This document shows positions 14,947-20,583 of a stretch of 21,336 nt of DNA, in pieces. Position 1 is the first letter of the stretch. The number at the start of each line of letters is the position of its first letter. Below the pieces are notes generated by a model. It worked only from the letters and a program-made list of their open reading frames with translations. It searched no databases and was not told where the DNA came from. The stretch spans positions 1 through 21,336 of the IMG/VR virus record IMGVR_UViG_3300009285_000825. The stretch is one strand, 5' to 3'. Both the position numbers and the translations under genes were made by a program. This stretch comes from a virus.

Positions 14947-15921
14947 CTACAGGTTCGTCATCAGACCACCGGCCGCCGCTGCGGTCGGCGCGCCCATGTT
15001 CGCCCAGATAATGCCTTCAGTCCCCGCGGTCCACACCGGAGCCCCGCCGTCGTTCAGCGTGGCGCAGTTGAATAGCGCAATGGCTCCCTGGCTGATCCCA
15101 GCGGGAATATTGAATACTTCGGTCATGTCCACGGTCTTGTTCGTGGACTTGGAGATAAACAAGCAGTCGCGGAAGATGAGCCAGCGGTCAATTGCGGTCG
15201 TATCGGCGAGCTTGACGTGGCAGGCACCTGCTGCGCTGATGTATTCGGTGAACAGACACTTGTCGAAGAAGTTGCGGGTTGCAGCGGTATCGCACAGAAG
15301 GCCAACGCCATCGCCGTCGCGGGTAATGGTGTCCAGGCCGATCGTGCAATTCCTGAACACGTTTTCCGCCCCGGCATCCAGCGAAAGCGAGGCACAGCCA
15401 GCGGCTGATTGCGTTGCGTTGCCGATCCCGGCAAAGTGGATGTGATCGAACACGTTGCGCTCACCCGATACCGTGCTGGCGATCAGGGATGTCGCATCAT
15501 CCACGCCGTGAAAGATCGCTAAGTTCGAGAAGTAACAGCCATTTGCCGTGACACTCACCAGCGGGCTGACTCCGGTCGCTGTCGAGAGCTGCGCGATCCT
15601 GGAGCGCTGGCTGACCATCGTCGGCGCACCGACCCCGATCAGGTGGCACAGATTCTTGCTCCAGGTCAGGGTGGCGCTCTGGTAATCGGTGGTACTGCTG
15701 GCGGTGTTGTGTTCGGCCAGAAAGTACGCGATGTCGTTCTGATTCGCGGTCATCAGCGTGTGCGCCCGCGCCACCGTCTTGACCGCCGAAGCCGGGCTCG
15801 TCCCGTCGTTGGAATCCAATCCGGTCCTGGGCTTGATGTAGTACACGTTGCCCTGGGTGACGTCGCCCGTGATCGGGCTCGCGCCCTTGTCGAAGAACTT
15901 GGTGTTGAAAGGTGAACCCAT
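14947..15921 (-). CDS. Right-handed beta-helix (pectin-lyase-like) virion protein, 324 aa
   Basis: After a short start (MGSPFNTKFFDKG) comes the pattern YYIKPRTGLDSNDGTSPASA followed by a helix (VKTVARAHTLMTANQNDIAY), which introduces right-handed parallel beta-helices in phage surface proteins. Repeated coils follow: GCYFSNLAIFHGVDD, RNVFDHIHFAGIGNAT, ENVFRNCTIGLDTI, TRNFFDKCLFTEYISAAG, RWLIFRDCLFISKSTNKTVD. These show the F-x-x-C/H-x-F ladder of that fold. AGGAG seven bases before the ATG supports the start. The location close to capsid genes rather than tail genes favours a capsid-surface or collar protein; glycan binding or depolymerase activity is possible, but no catalytic set can be identified. 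Confidence 0.7.
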   Translation of the reverse strand: MGSPFNTKFFDKGASPITGDVTQGNVYYIKPRTGLDSNDGTSPASAVKTVARAHTLMTANQNDIAYFLAEHNTASSTTDYQSATLTWSKNLCHLIGVGAPTMVSQRSRIAQLSTATGVSPLVSVTANGCYFSNLAIFHGVDDATSLIASTVSGERNVFDHIHFAGIGNATQSAAGCASLSLDAGAENVFRNCTIGLDTITRDGDGVGLLCDTAATRNFFDKCLFTEYISAAGACHVKLADTTAIDRWLIFRDCLFISKSTNKTVDMTEVFNIPAGISQGAIALFNCATLNDGGAPVWTAGTEGIIWANMGAPTAAAAGGLMTNL

Positions 15922-16000
15922 GCTATTTCTCCTGTCTAGGAACGCCTGCCGCAGTAACGGAGGCCGCCAGCCGGAATCTCACCGGCCATTACCCTGGTTG
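15922..16000 (-). promoter_or_regulatory. Structured untranslated leader before the beta-helix gene
   Basis: This 79-base gap carries two hairpins on the minus strand: GCCGG/CCGGC around a TGAGATT loop, and GCCTCCG/CGGCAGGC with one bulged base. Neither is followed by a T run, so neither is an intrinsic terminator. The AGGAG of the next gene follows. No promoter boxes are visible. Confidence 0.35.
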
Positions 16001-16219
16001 TCACAGTCCTTCCTGTTTCACGTGGAACGGTCCCCGCTTGCCGCGCTTGGGCGTGCCCAGCGAACGCTCCGGCCCGGTCTTGCCGGGCAAGCCCGGCCAG
16101 GCCGCCGTTTTCATCGGCATCGCGCTCGGCGCGGGCGTGCCCTTGCCCTCGCCTGCGTCGGCCGGATTCACCTTGCCCCCGCCCTTGGACGAGAGATCGT
16201 TATAAAACTTGTTCGGCAT
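16001..16219 (-). CDS. Small basic Gly/Pro/Lys-rich protein, 72 aa
   Basis: MPNKFYNDLSSKGGGKVNPA begins a low-complexity, basic, probably disordered protein that ends GKRGPFHVKQEGL. It has no cysteine or membrane segment. AGGAGG six bases upstream of the ATG is a near-perfect SD and overlaps the stop of the 57-residue gene (TAGGAGG). A disordered basic protein next to capsid genes could be a minor capsid or DNA-binding component, but this is a guess. Its last codons contain the parS-like palindrome annotated separately. Confidence 0.6.
   Translation of the reverse strand: MPNKFYNDLSSKGGGKVNPADAGEGKGTPAPSAMPMKTAAWPGLPGKTGPERSLGTPKRGKRGPFHVKQEGL
16014..16029. promoter_or_regulatory. parS-like palindrome
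   Basis: The plus strand reads TGTTTCACGTGGAACG; the chromosomal parS consensus bound by ParB/Spo0J is TGTTTCACGTGAAACA, so 14 of 16 positions agree. It lies in codons for FHVKQ at the 3' end of a small gene. The match is unusual by chance in this length, but no other copy and no parA/parB gene is visible in the window. Confidence 0.3.
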
Positions 16220-16229
16220 TTCGTACCTC

Positions 16230-16403
16230 CTATCGCTTGGCCTTGCCGCGGCGCCTTACCGCGGCGTTACCCGCGCGCACCGCGCGACCTTCGTTTCCCG
16301 TTTGGGCCAGCACCGAGTTCGCCACACCCGCCCAGAGGCGCTTCTTTTTCGCCGAGGACGCGGCCCGGGTATGCCGGGCCGCGTCGCTGGAACCCCAGGG
16401 CAT
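16230..16403 (-). CDS. Small basic phage protein, 57 aa
   Basis: A 57-residue frame starting MPWGSSDAARHTRAASSAKK with KKRLWAGVANSVLAQTGNEG in the middle and a basic end (NAAVRRRGKAKR). The pattern HTxxAxxxKKxxxWAxVANSVLxxTGxEGxAxRxxNAAV is one I recognise from many short phage proteins of unknown function; most lie among structural genes. The ATG overlaps the stop of the HNH gene (TGATG) and a GAGG lies seven bases upstream within that gene; the stop overlaps the next SD. It is likely a genuine gene that was originally next to the capsid gene before the HNH gene arrived. Confidence 0.75.
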   Translation of the reverse strand: MPWGSSDAARHTRAASSAKKKRLWAGVANSVLAQTGNEGRAVRAGNAAVRRRGKAKR

Positions 16404-17131
16404 CAGCCAATCCTCACTTTGGTGATACCAAAAACCGAAAACACGAGACCAGAAATCACAAACTCATCGCCATCTTTGCCAATACGAATGTCGTGAATCT
16501 TGCGATGACACGTTCCGCATAAGCAAATCAGGTTGTCGATGCCGTGATCGTTCATCTCAGCCTCGGTCCTGTAAAATGCGTGGTGAACGTGCGGCTTGCA
16601 CTCGACACCGCAGGCCCGACACTTCCCGCCATCGCGCTCGATGGCCTGTTTCTTGGCGCGCTTCCACGCCGAACCGTTGAGGCGACGGTTGTATGGTCTT
16701 GTGTCTGCTGCGACGGAGCGCCTGGCCGTCGCAATTTTTGCGCATTCCGGAGAACAATATTTCGTTTTTCCGACGCCGAATTTGTTCGGCATGAACGCCA
16801 GACCACAGATTGCACATTCTCGTTTGGCGCGTTCTAAACGCTGCGCAGATTGCCGCCTCCGCATCGCGTTCATCCGCGCTTCGTTGCATTTGACCGAACA
16901 GGTCAGCGCACCCGAATGTGTCGGGTCCGTAATGAATTGAACCCCGCACACCACGCATAACCGGCGCAATTCCTCCTCCGTCTTCGGTGGATTGCGGCGC
17001 CGCCAATGACGCCGGTTGTTCGCCACCTGTCTGCATCGAGGGCCGCAATACGTCTGCCGCCCTCTGCCGAAGTTCCTGCTGTTCGCATCGAATGCCGTCT
17101 CGCAGATGACGCATTTTTTGATGCTCTTCAT
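16403..17131 (-). CDS. HNH endonuclease with three Cys knuckles, 242 aa
   Basis: The C-terminal 75 residues are an HNH nuclease with the Cys4 zinc site: C171-x2-C174, H183-H184 (HVHH), N200, C205-x2-C208-H209, H213. Before it lie three repeats of C-x2-C ... C-x3-C (residues 7-33, 59-82, 106-130), each followed by an Arg-rich helix, which probably bind DNA. The start at 17131 is preferred over one eight codons earlier because GGAGG precedes it. It sits alone between the capsid gene and a small phage gene, the usual position of a free-standing homing endonuclease, and is AT-richer than its neighbours (26 of 60 G+C at 16441-16500). Its SD is buried in a long hairpin. Catalytic residues are complete, so it may be active; its cut site is unknown. 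Confidence 0.85.
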   Translation of the reverse strand: MKSIKKCVICETAFDANSRNFGRGRQTYCGPRCRQVANNRRHWRRRNPPKTEEELRRLCVVCGVQFITDPTHSGALTCSVKCNEARMNAMRRRQSAQRLERAKRECAICGLAFMPNKFGVGKTKYCSPECAKIATARRSVAADTRPYNRRLNGSAWKRAKKQAIERDGGKCRACGVECKPHVHHAFYRTEAEMNDHGIDNLICLCGTCHRKIHDIRIGKDGDEFVISGLVFSVFGITKVRIG

Positions 17132-17132
17132 G

Positions 17133-17171
17133 GTGACCTCCGTGGAAAACTGCATTTTCCACTTTGGTCAC
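17133..17171 (-). promoter_or_regulatory. Long hairpin sequestering the HNH ribosome-binding site
   Basis: On the minus strand GTGACC (17171-17166) pairs with GGTCAC (17138-17133) and GTGGAAAA (17162-17155) pairs with TTTTCCAC (17149-17142), around a five-base loop, with a 3x3 internal loop between the stems. The SD GGAGG is 17141-17137, lying in the internal loop and outer stem. The ATG follows one base after the stem. This would block ribosome access on a long transcript from the capsid gene. Confidence 0.75.
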
Positions 17172-17234
17172 ATAGAAGTCAAATGGCGTCTGTCTGTTCA
17201 TCTTGTCTTCCGACGCGTTCATGTAAATGCTTGA

Positions 17235-18152
17235 TTAGGAAACCAAAGCTCCGATGATCCACCGCCAGTTTGCATAGGTCATTCCGTAACGCATGTACCC
17301 GCGCCATTTGCCGACCAGGGTATCAAAGTCTTCGACCATGGCGAATTCCATCGGCGTGCGATCCGACCAGAACAGGTACATCTTCCGCGCCCGGGCCTCG
17401 CACATGAACCAGTTGTTGGTATCGGTCATGTGGTGCCACTCGTAGGGCGTGTAGCGGCCTTCGTGGAAGTTGCGGTTGTTGTACGTCGTATCGACCTTGC
17501 CGGTGCTCTTGATGATCTCGAACCCCTTTTCCGACAGATCCGGCGGATACCAGAGTTCGTCCGGCCCCACGTCGTACTTGCCGGCCTGATCGTCCCTGAA
17601 CTTGGTCATCTGCAAGCGCGTCGTGAACACCGCAGTTGCCGTCAAGGCATCGGTCACCAGGTTATCGAAGCCGCTCGCTGTCGATGCCCCGGAGGTCGTG
17701 GTGTGCGAATCCGAGCACAGCGCGACGCCCTCACTGTGGTTGTAGAAGTAGGTGTCCACCGAGAAAGCGTTGTTGAAAATCCGCGCCGCATCCTTCTCGC
17801 GCCGACGGTAGCTGCCGCGGATCAAGCCCTTGGGACGCTGATCGAAAATGTGATGCTGACCGTCGTCGTAGAGCTTGCGTTCGACCTGGATGCCCTTGGC
17901 GAACTCCACCGGAGTCAGGGTCACGTCGTAGCCCTGGTTGATGGACGAGTACGGGATCGTCCCGGTGAATTCGTCCCAATCGGGCAGCGTTCCGATCTCG
18001 CTGAAGGTCATGTTGTTGCGCCCGTTGGTCCCGACGTTGGTGTACAGCGTCGAGATCATCGATTTCAGATCCTTCTGTTCCTCGTGGAACATCTTCTGAA
18101 ACCTCGGATCCAAAACATCGGGGAATGCGCTTGAAAGCATTGGGGTTGCCAT
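17235..18152 (-). CDS. Major capsid protein (HK97-fold, Mu gpT-like), 305 aa
   Basis: MATPMLSSAFPDVLDPRFQK begins a protein with an extended, partly helical N-arm (KMFHEEQKDLKSMISTLYTN), an E-loop-like region (TPVEFAKGIQVERKLYDDGQ), a spine helix (RRREKDAARIFNNAFSVDTY) and the A-domain (PDELWYPPDLSEKGFEIIKS, then ARKMYLFWSDRTPMEFAMVE). It ends RYGMTYANWRWIIGALVS. The pattern of SHTTTSG, then ALTATAVFTTRLQMTKFRDD, and YANWRWI is typical of Mu gpT-type capsid proteins. AAAGGAG six bases upstream is a strong SD. It follows the scaffold-decoration cluster, as expected. No embedded intron or frameshift is visible. Confidence 0.85.
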   Translation of the reverse strand: MATPMLSSAFPDVLDPRFQKMFHEEQKDLKSMISTLYTNVGTNGRNNMTFSEIGTLPDWDEFTGTIPYSSINQGYDVTLTPVEFAKGIQVERKLYDDGQHHIFDQRPKGLIRGSYRRREKDAARIFNNAFSVDTYFYNHSEGVALCSDSHTTTSGASTASGFDNLVTDALTATAVFTTRLQMTKFRDDQAGKYDVGPDELWYPPDLSEKGFEIIKSTGKVDTTYNNRNFHEGRYTPYEWHHMTDTNNWFMCEARARKMYLFWSDRTPMEFAMVEDFDTLVGKWRGYMRYGMTYANWRWIIGALVS

Positions 18153-18177
18153 GTGTGTCTCCTTTCAGATTCCGGGC

Positions 18178-18894
18178 TTAGGCGGGCCGACCAGCATTGA
18201 AGTGGTCGTGGAACTTCGCCAGCACCCAGGAACTGGTCCGGCCTTCGTGCGCGATCGAATTCAAGATCAGCTCGATCGTCTGCAGCGAGGCGCCACTGCC
18301 CACGGCAACCGAAGCGTCCGCTGCCGTCAGATCCGTCGAAAATTGCAGCGTGACACTCTGCAGCGGGTTGTACGGGCAGCGCAGGAAATTGTCCCCGACA
18401 ACGGTGTCGTAGGGAAACGCAACCGTGACCGTGCCGGCGGTGGCCGAAGTCGAGGTGATCTTCCGCGCCTTGCCGGCGTTCGCCCCGTCGTAGCCCCAGG
18501 CCGTGCCCTCATCGAACTCGGTGCTCGTCCAGCTCGTGCCCGTGGTCACGGCAAGCCCGTCGGTAGAAGCCGTGGTCACCGGGTACAGGGTAAGCGCAGC
18601 CTTGGCGGCCGAACCGACCATGAGCAAGCGGTACACACCGAACGGATTGAGGATGATCTTGGTCATGCGCGCGGTGTCGGAGTTGTCCGATTGCTGCGCC
18701 GTGACGTAGGTGCCGGCAGTGTCGAGATTGACCCCGACCGCATCGGCTGCGCCGGTGGTCGTACCTTGCACGAGCCCTGCCCCGTCTGCTACAGGCACCA
18801 GATAGGGAATGCCCTTGACCGTGTTGCTGGCGGCCACCTGATAGGACCGGACAGCGGCGTTACTTGTACCGCCCAAATCGTATGCAAATTCCAT
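18178..18894 (-). CDS. Putative head decoration protein, 238 aa
   Basis: The start MEFAYDLGGTSNAAVRSYQV is chosen at 18894 because AGGAGG lies five bases before it; 39 codons upstream in frame overlap the previous gene and lack such a signal. The protein is a Thr/Ala/Ser-rich beta structure with repeated short strands (KGIPYLVPVADGAGLVQGTT, VTVAFPYDTVVGDNFLRCPY) and a charged C-terminus (SSWVLAKFHDHFNAGRPA). Such proteins lie next to the major capsid gene and stabilise the shell from outside. The role is inferred from fold type, size and position 25 bases before the capsid gene; a second capsid component cannot be excluded. Confidence 0.6.
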   Translation of the reverse strand: MEFAYDLGGTSNAAVRSYQVAASNTVKGIPYLVPVADGAGLVQGTTTGAADAVGVNLDTAGTYVTAQQSDNSDTARMTKIILNPFGVYRLLMVGSAAKAALTLYPVTTASTDGLAVTTGTSWTSTEFDEGTAWGYDGANAGKARKITSTSATAGTVTVAFPYDTVVGDNFLRCPYNPLQSVTLQFSTDLTAADASVAVGSGASLQTIELILNSIAHEGRTSSWVLAKFHDHFNAGRPA

Positions 18895-18913
18895 CGCAAC
18901 CTCCTGGTCGATC

Positions 18914-18930
18914 AAACCGCATCGCTGCGG
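18914..18930 (-). other. Small hairpin before the decoration gene
   Basis: The minus strand reads CCGCA-GCGA-TGCGG followed by TTT, a five-base-pair stem with a tetraloop in the 43-base gap between the 119-residue gene and the decoration gene. The T run is too short for a firm terminator. It could tune transcript decay or read-through, making capsid genes separately controllable. Confidence 0.3.
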
Positions 18931-18937
18931 CGTTCGT

Positions 18938-19297
18938 TCAACCTGTTGCGATGGTCGCGTATTCGCGGTCGCGCCGGAACTGTTCCCAGCTTCGCCTGAA
19001 CTCGACGGCATCGCTGCCGTTCACGTACAGGTAATGCAACCCTTCGCCGCGGCACACATCGCAACTGCCAATCACGCGCAGCAGCTTCGGGTCCGGGTGC
19101 GGCTCGTAACGGGCCGCGCGCGGCGAAAACCGCCTTGCGTGCGCTTCGCAGAGAACGATGGCCTTGCCGAGACAGATCAGATCGTCCAGGTGCGCCGACC
19201 CGCTGGTGTAGCGGTTGCGGCGAAATTCAGCGGCCTTCAGGACCGCCCGCTTTACCTGGTGCGGTGTCCAATTCTGACGAATCAGAAAATCGAACAC
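18938..19297 (-). CDS. Small protein with Cys-x2-Cys site, 119 aa
   Basis: Translation starts at GTG (19297), which follows directly the TAA of the scaffold gene, a clear sign of coupling. The protein MFDFLIRQNWTPHQVKRAVL is basic and mostly helical, and contains CLGKAIVLCEAHARRF and SCDVCRGEGLHYLYV. The CDVC pair plus other Cys/His (CEAH) could bind a metal, but the spacing is unlike a known finger. No membrane segment. Its place between scaffold and decoration genes suggests a head-assembly factor; no family recognised. Confidence 0.6.
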   Translation of the reverse strand: MFDFLIRQNWTPHQVKRAVLKAAEFRRNRYTSGSAHLDDLICLGKAIVLCEAHARRFSPRAARYEPHPDPKLLRVIGSCDVCRGEGLHYLYVNGSDAVEFRRSWEQFRRDREYATIATG

Positions 19298-20062
19298 TTA
19301 TCGCCTGACTCGCGGCTTTGCGAATTTGAGTTCTTCCTTGACCTCGGTCCAGTCTTTGTAGACGCCCTGAGAGATGGCGTGCTCGTAGTACGCTTTGAAG
19401 CGCGGTTCCAGATTCTTTGGAGGACCATCCTTGTCCTCCGCGCCCGTGTCGCGTTCCGCCGATCCACCTGTCTCCGCAAAAGTCTCCGCAGGACCAGACC
19501 TGCCTGTGGCTCGTGAGCGCCGAATCGCCGCCGGATCGCCAAAGGCCGCCCGCATCGCGGCAACCTCGGTGCCCTTGGTCGCTGGAAACCCCATCCCGAC
19601 AAGCGCCTCGTACTCTCGTGCGACTCGCCCCCGGTCCTTCGTCCCCGGCTCCCAGGCATCCGGGACCAAACTGCGGTATTCGGCCAGATCGGCTTCGATC
19701 CTGCCCGACACTTCCCGCTGCCTGACCTCGTTTGCCGCCGCCGCCGCCGCCCGGGTTTCCGCCGTCGCAATTACCTGGCGTTCCCACTCGGCATCGGCCG
19801 CTTCCTGCGTCAGCTTGCCGTCGGCTACCGCCGCGTTCAATTCCGTCCGGGTCAACGCCTTGGGTTTCGCGGCTTCGACCTGCGCTTTCGCAAGAGCTTC
19901 GCGCTCCGCGTTCGAGCGGGCCAGATCGCCACGCAATTCGTTGATCCGCGAATCGAACACTTTCTTCGGTATCCACGAACCATCAGAAGGAGGTACAAAT
20001 TCGCCGCCCTTCTGCGACTCTTTGCCAGATTGAGCTTCTGACCCTTCCGTTTCAGTGCTCAT
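19298..20062 (-). CDS. Putative capsid scaffold protein, 254 aa
   Basis: A highly charged, Glu/Ala/Arg-rich protein without cysteine. It has an acidic disordered start (MSTETEGSEAQSGKESQKGG), a long predicted coiled coil (RINELRGDLARSNAEREALA, then TRAAAAAANEVRQREVSGRI), a central helical part, a disordered linker (GSAERDTGAEDKDGPPKN) and a basic C-terminal helix (TEVKEELKFAKPRVRR). This plan and its place between portal and major capsid genes are those of internal scaffolds. The start has no good SD; an upstream 15-codon frame overlaps it (ATGA). It is the first gene after the promoter at 20130-20158. A run of GCC-type codons (19734-19752) encodes the Ala stretch. Confidence 0.7.
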   Translation of the reverse strand: MSTETEGSEAQSGKESQKGGEFVPPSDGSWIPKKVFDSRINELRGDLARSNAEREALAKAQVEAAKPKALTRTELNAAVADGKLTQEAADAEWERQVIATAETRAAAAAANEVRQREVSGRIEADLAEYRSLVPDAWEPGTKDRGRVAREYEALVGMGFPATKGTEVAAMRAAFGDPAAIRRSRATGRSGPAETFAETGGSAERDTGAEDKDGPPKNLEPRFKAYYEHAISQGVYKDWTEVKEELKFAKPRVRR

Positions 20063-20129
20063 AGATCAGCGCCATCCCCGCTTTGCAGGCACCGTCGGCG
20101 TGCCATGTTTCGACCAGACTGCTTTACAT

Positions 20130-20158
20130 ACAATAGTGAGGGCTTACTAACTTGTCAA
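20130..20158 (-). promoter_or_regulatory. Strong sigma70-type promoter for the capsid operon
   Basis: The minus strand carries a perfect TTGACA (20158-20153), a 17-base spacer and TATTGT (20135-20130). Transcription would begin near 20123, giving a leader of about 60 bases before the scaffold ATG. It lies just downstream of an intrinsic terminator, in the longest real gap of the window. Host RNA polymerase use is likely. Confidence 0.75.
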
Positions 20159-20162
20159 GCAC

Positions 20163-20189
20163 AAAAAAAGGCGGCTCAAAGGACCGCCC
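20163..20189 (-). terminator. Intrinsic terminator after the portal-end transcript
   Basis: The minus strand has GGCGG (20188-20184) and CCGCC (20174-20170) around a nine-base loop, possibly extended by TC/GA pairing, followed by seven T (20169-20163). It begins 17 bases after the stop of the 125-residue gene. It would end transcripts from the packaging/portal genes before the capsid promoter. Confidence 0.8.
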
Positions 20190-20205
20190 AATTCCCCACC
20201 ACGCA

Positions 20206-20583
20206 CTACGCTACGTCCGACTCTATTCCCTCGACCAGCCTCTTGCCGTGCTCGCCCTGCTCGATCAGCCATTTCGGCATCATCAGAACGTCCCGCAGGG
20301 TCTGCGCCCGGACCTGTGCTGCGGTGCACAAAACGGCGTGATGGCGCGCCTTGGCCTCGTCGATCAGGACCATTTCCGCCGCCTTGCCCTTGTGATGCTC
20401 GCTCAAGCCCTCGGCGGCCTTGATCTGCGCCTCGACATAGCGCAGGAACCAATCCCAGCTTTCGCTGCCGGTCAAAGCCTGTGCCCGGACGGCCTCCTGC
20501 TCCAAGTGGCGGACTTGGGTGAGCCGGTCGGCAGACCGGTCCTGGGGAGCTCGCCTGCGGAACTCGTCCAATGAGATCGTCAT
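20206..20583 (-). CDS. Small helical protein after the portal, 125 aa
   Basis: MTISLDEFRRRAPQDRSADR begins a charged, almost fully helical protein (RHLEQEAVRAQALTGSESWD, then LRYVEAQIKAAEGLSEHHKG) that ends LIEQGEHGKRLVEGIESDVA. It has one cysteine and no membrane segment. The ATG overlaps the portal stop (ATGA), so it is translated with the portal. Short helical proteins at this position can be portal or packaging accessory factors, but no family is recognised. Its 3' end is followed by the terminator. Confidence 0.65.
   Translation of the reverse strand: MTISLDEFRRRAPQDRSADRLTQVRHLEQEAVRAQALTGSESWDWFLRYVEAQIKAAEGLSEHHKGKAAEMVLIDEAKARHHAVLCTAAQVRAQTLRDVLMMPKWLIEQGEHGKRLVEGIESDVA

Noticed and set aside
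15936-15989. A 17-codon frame (MAGEIPAGGLRYCGRRS) in the gap before the beta-helix gene
   Set aside because: Very short with a weak SD; the sequence is better explained as two hairpins in a leader.
16557-17222. A 221-codon minus-strand frame beginning MNASEDKMNRQTPFDFYVTK
   Set aside because: The first 30 residues look plausible but the rest overlaps the HNH gene in another frame, where the zinc knuckles and nuclease site are clear; no SD precedes its start.
19733-19756. GCC trinucleotide run in the scaffold gene
   Set aside because: It simply encodes an alanine stretch in a coiled-coil region; no evidence for a functional repeat.
20524-20539. Inverted repeat CCGGTC-GGCA-GACCGG inside the 125-residue gene
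   Set aside because: Short GC-rich palindromes are common in coding DNA of this composition; no gene boundary or T run is near.
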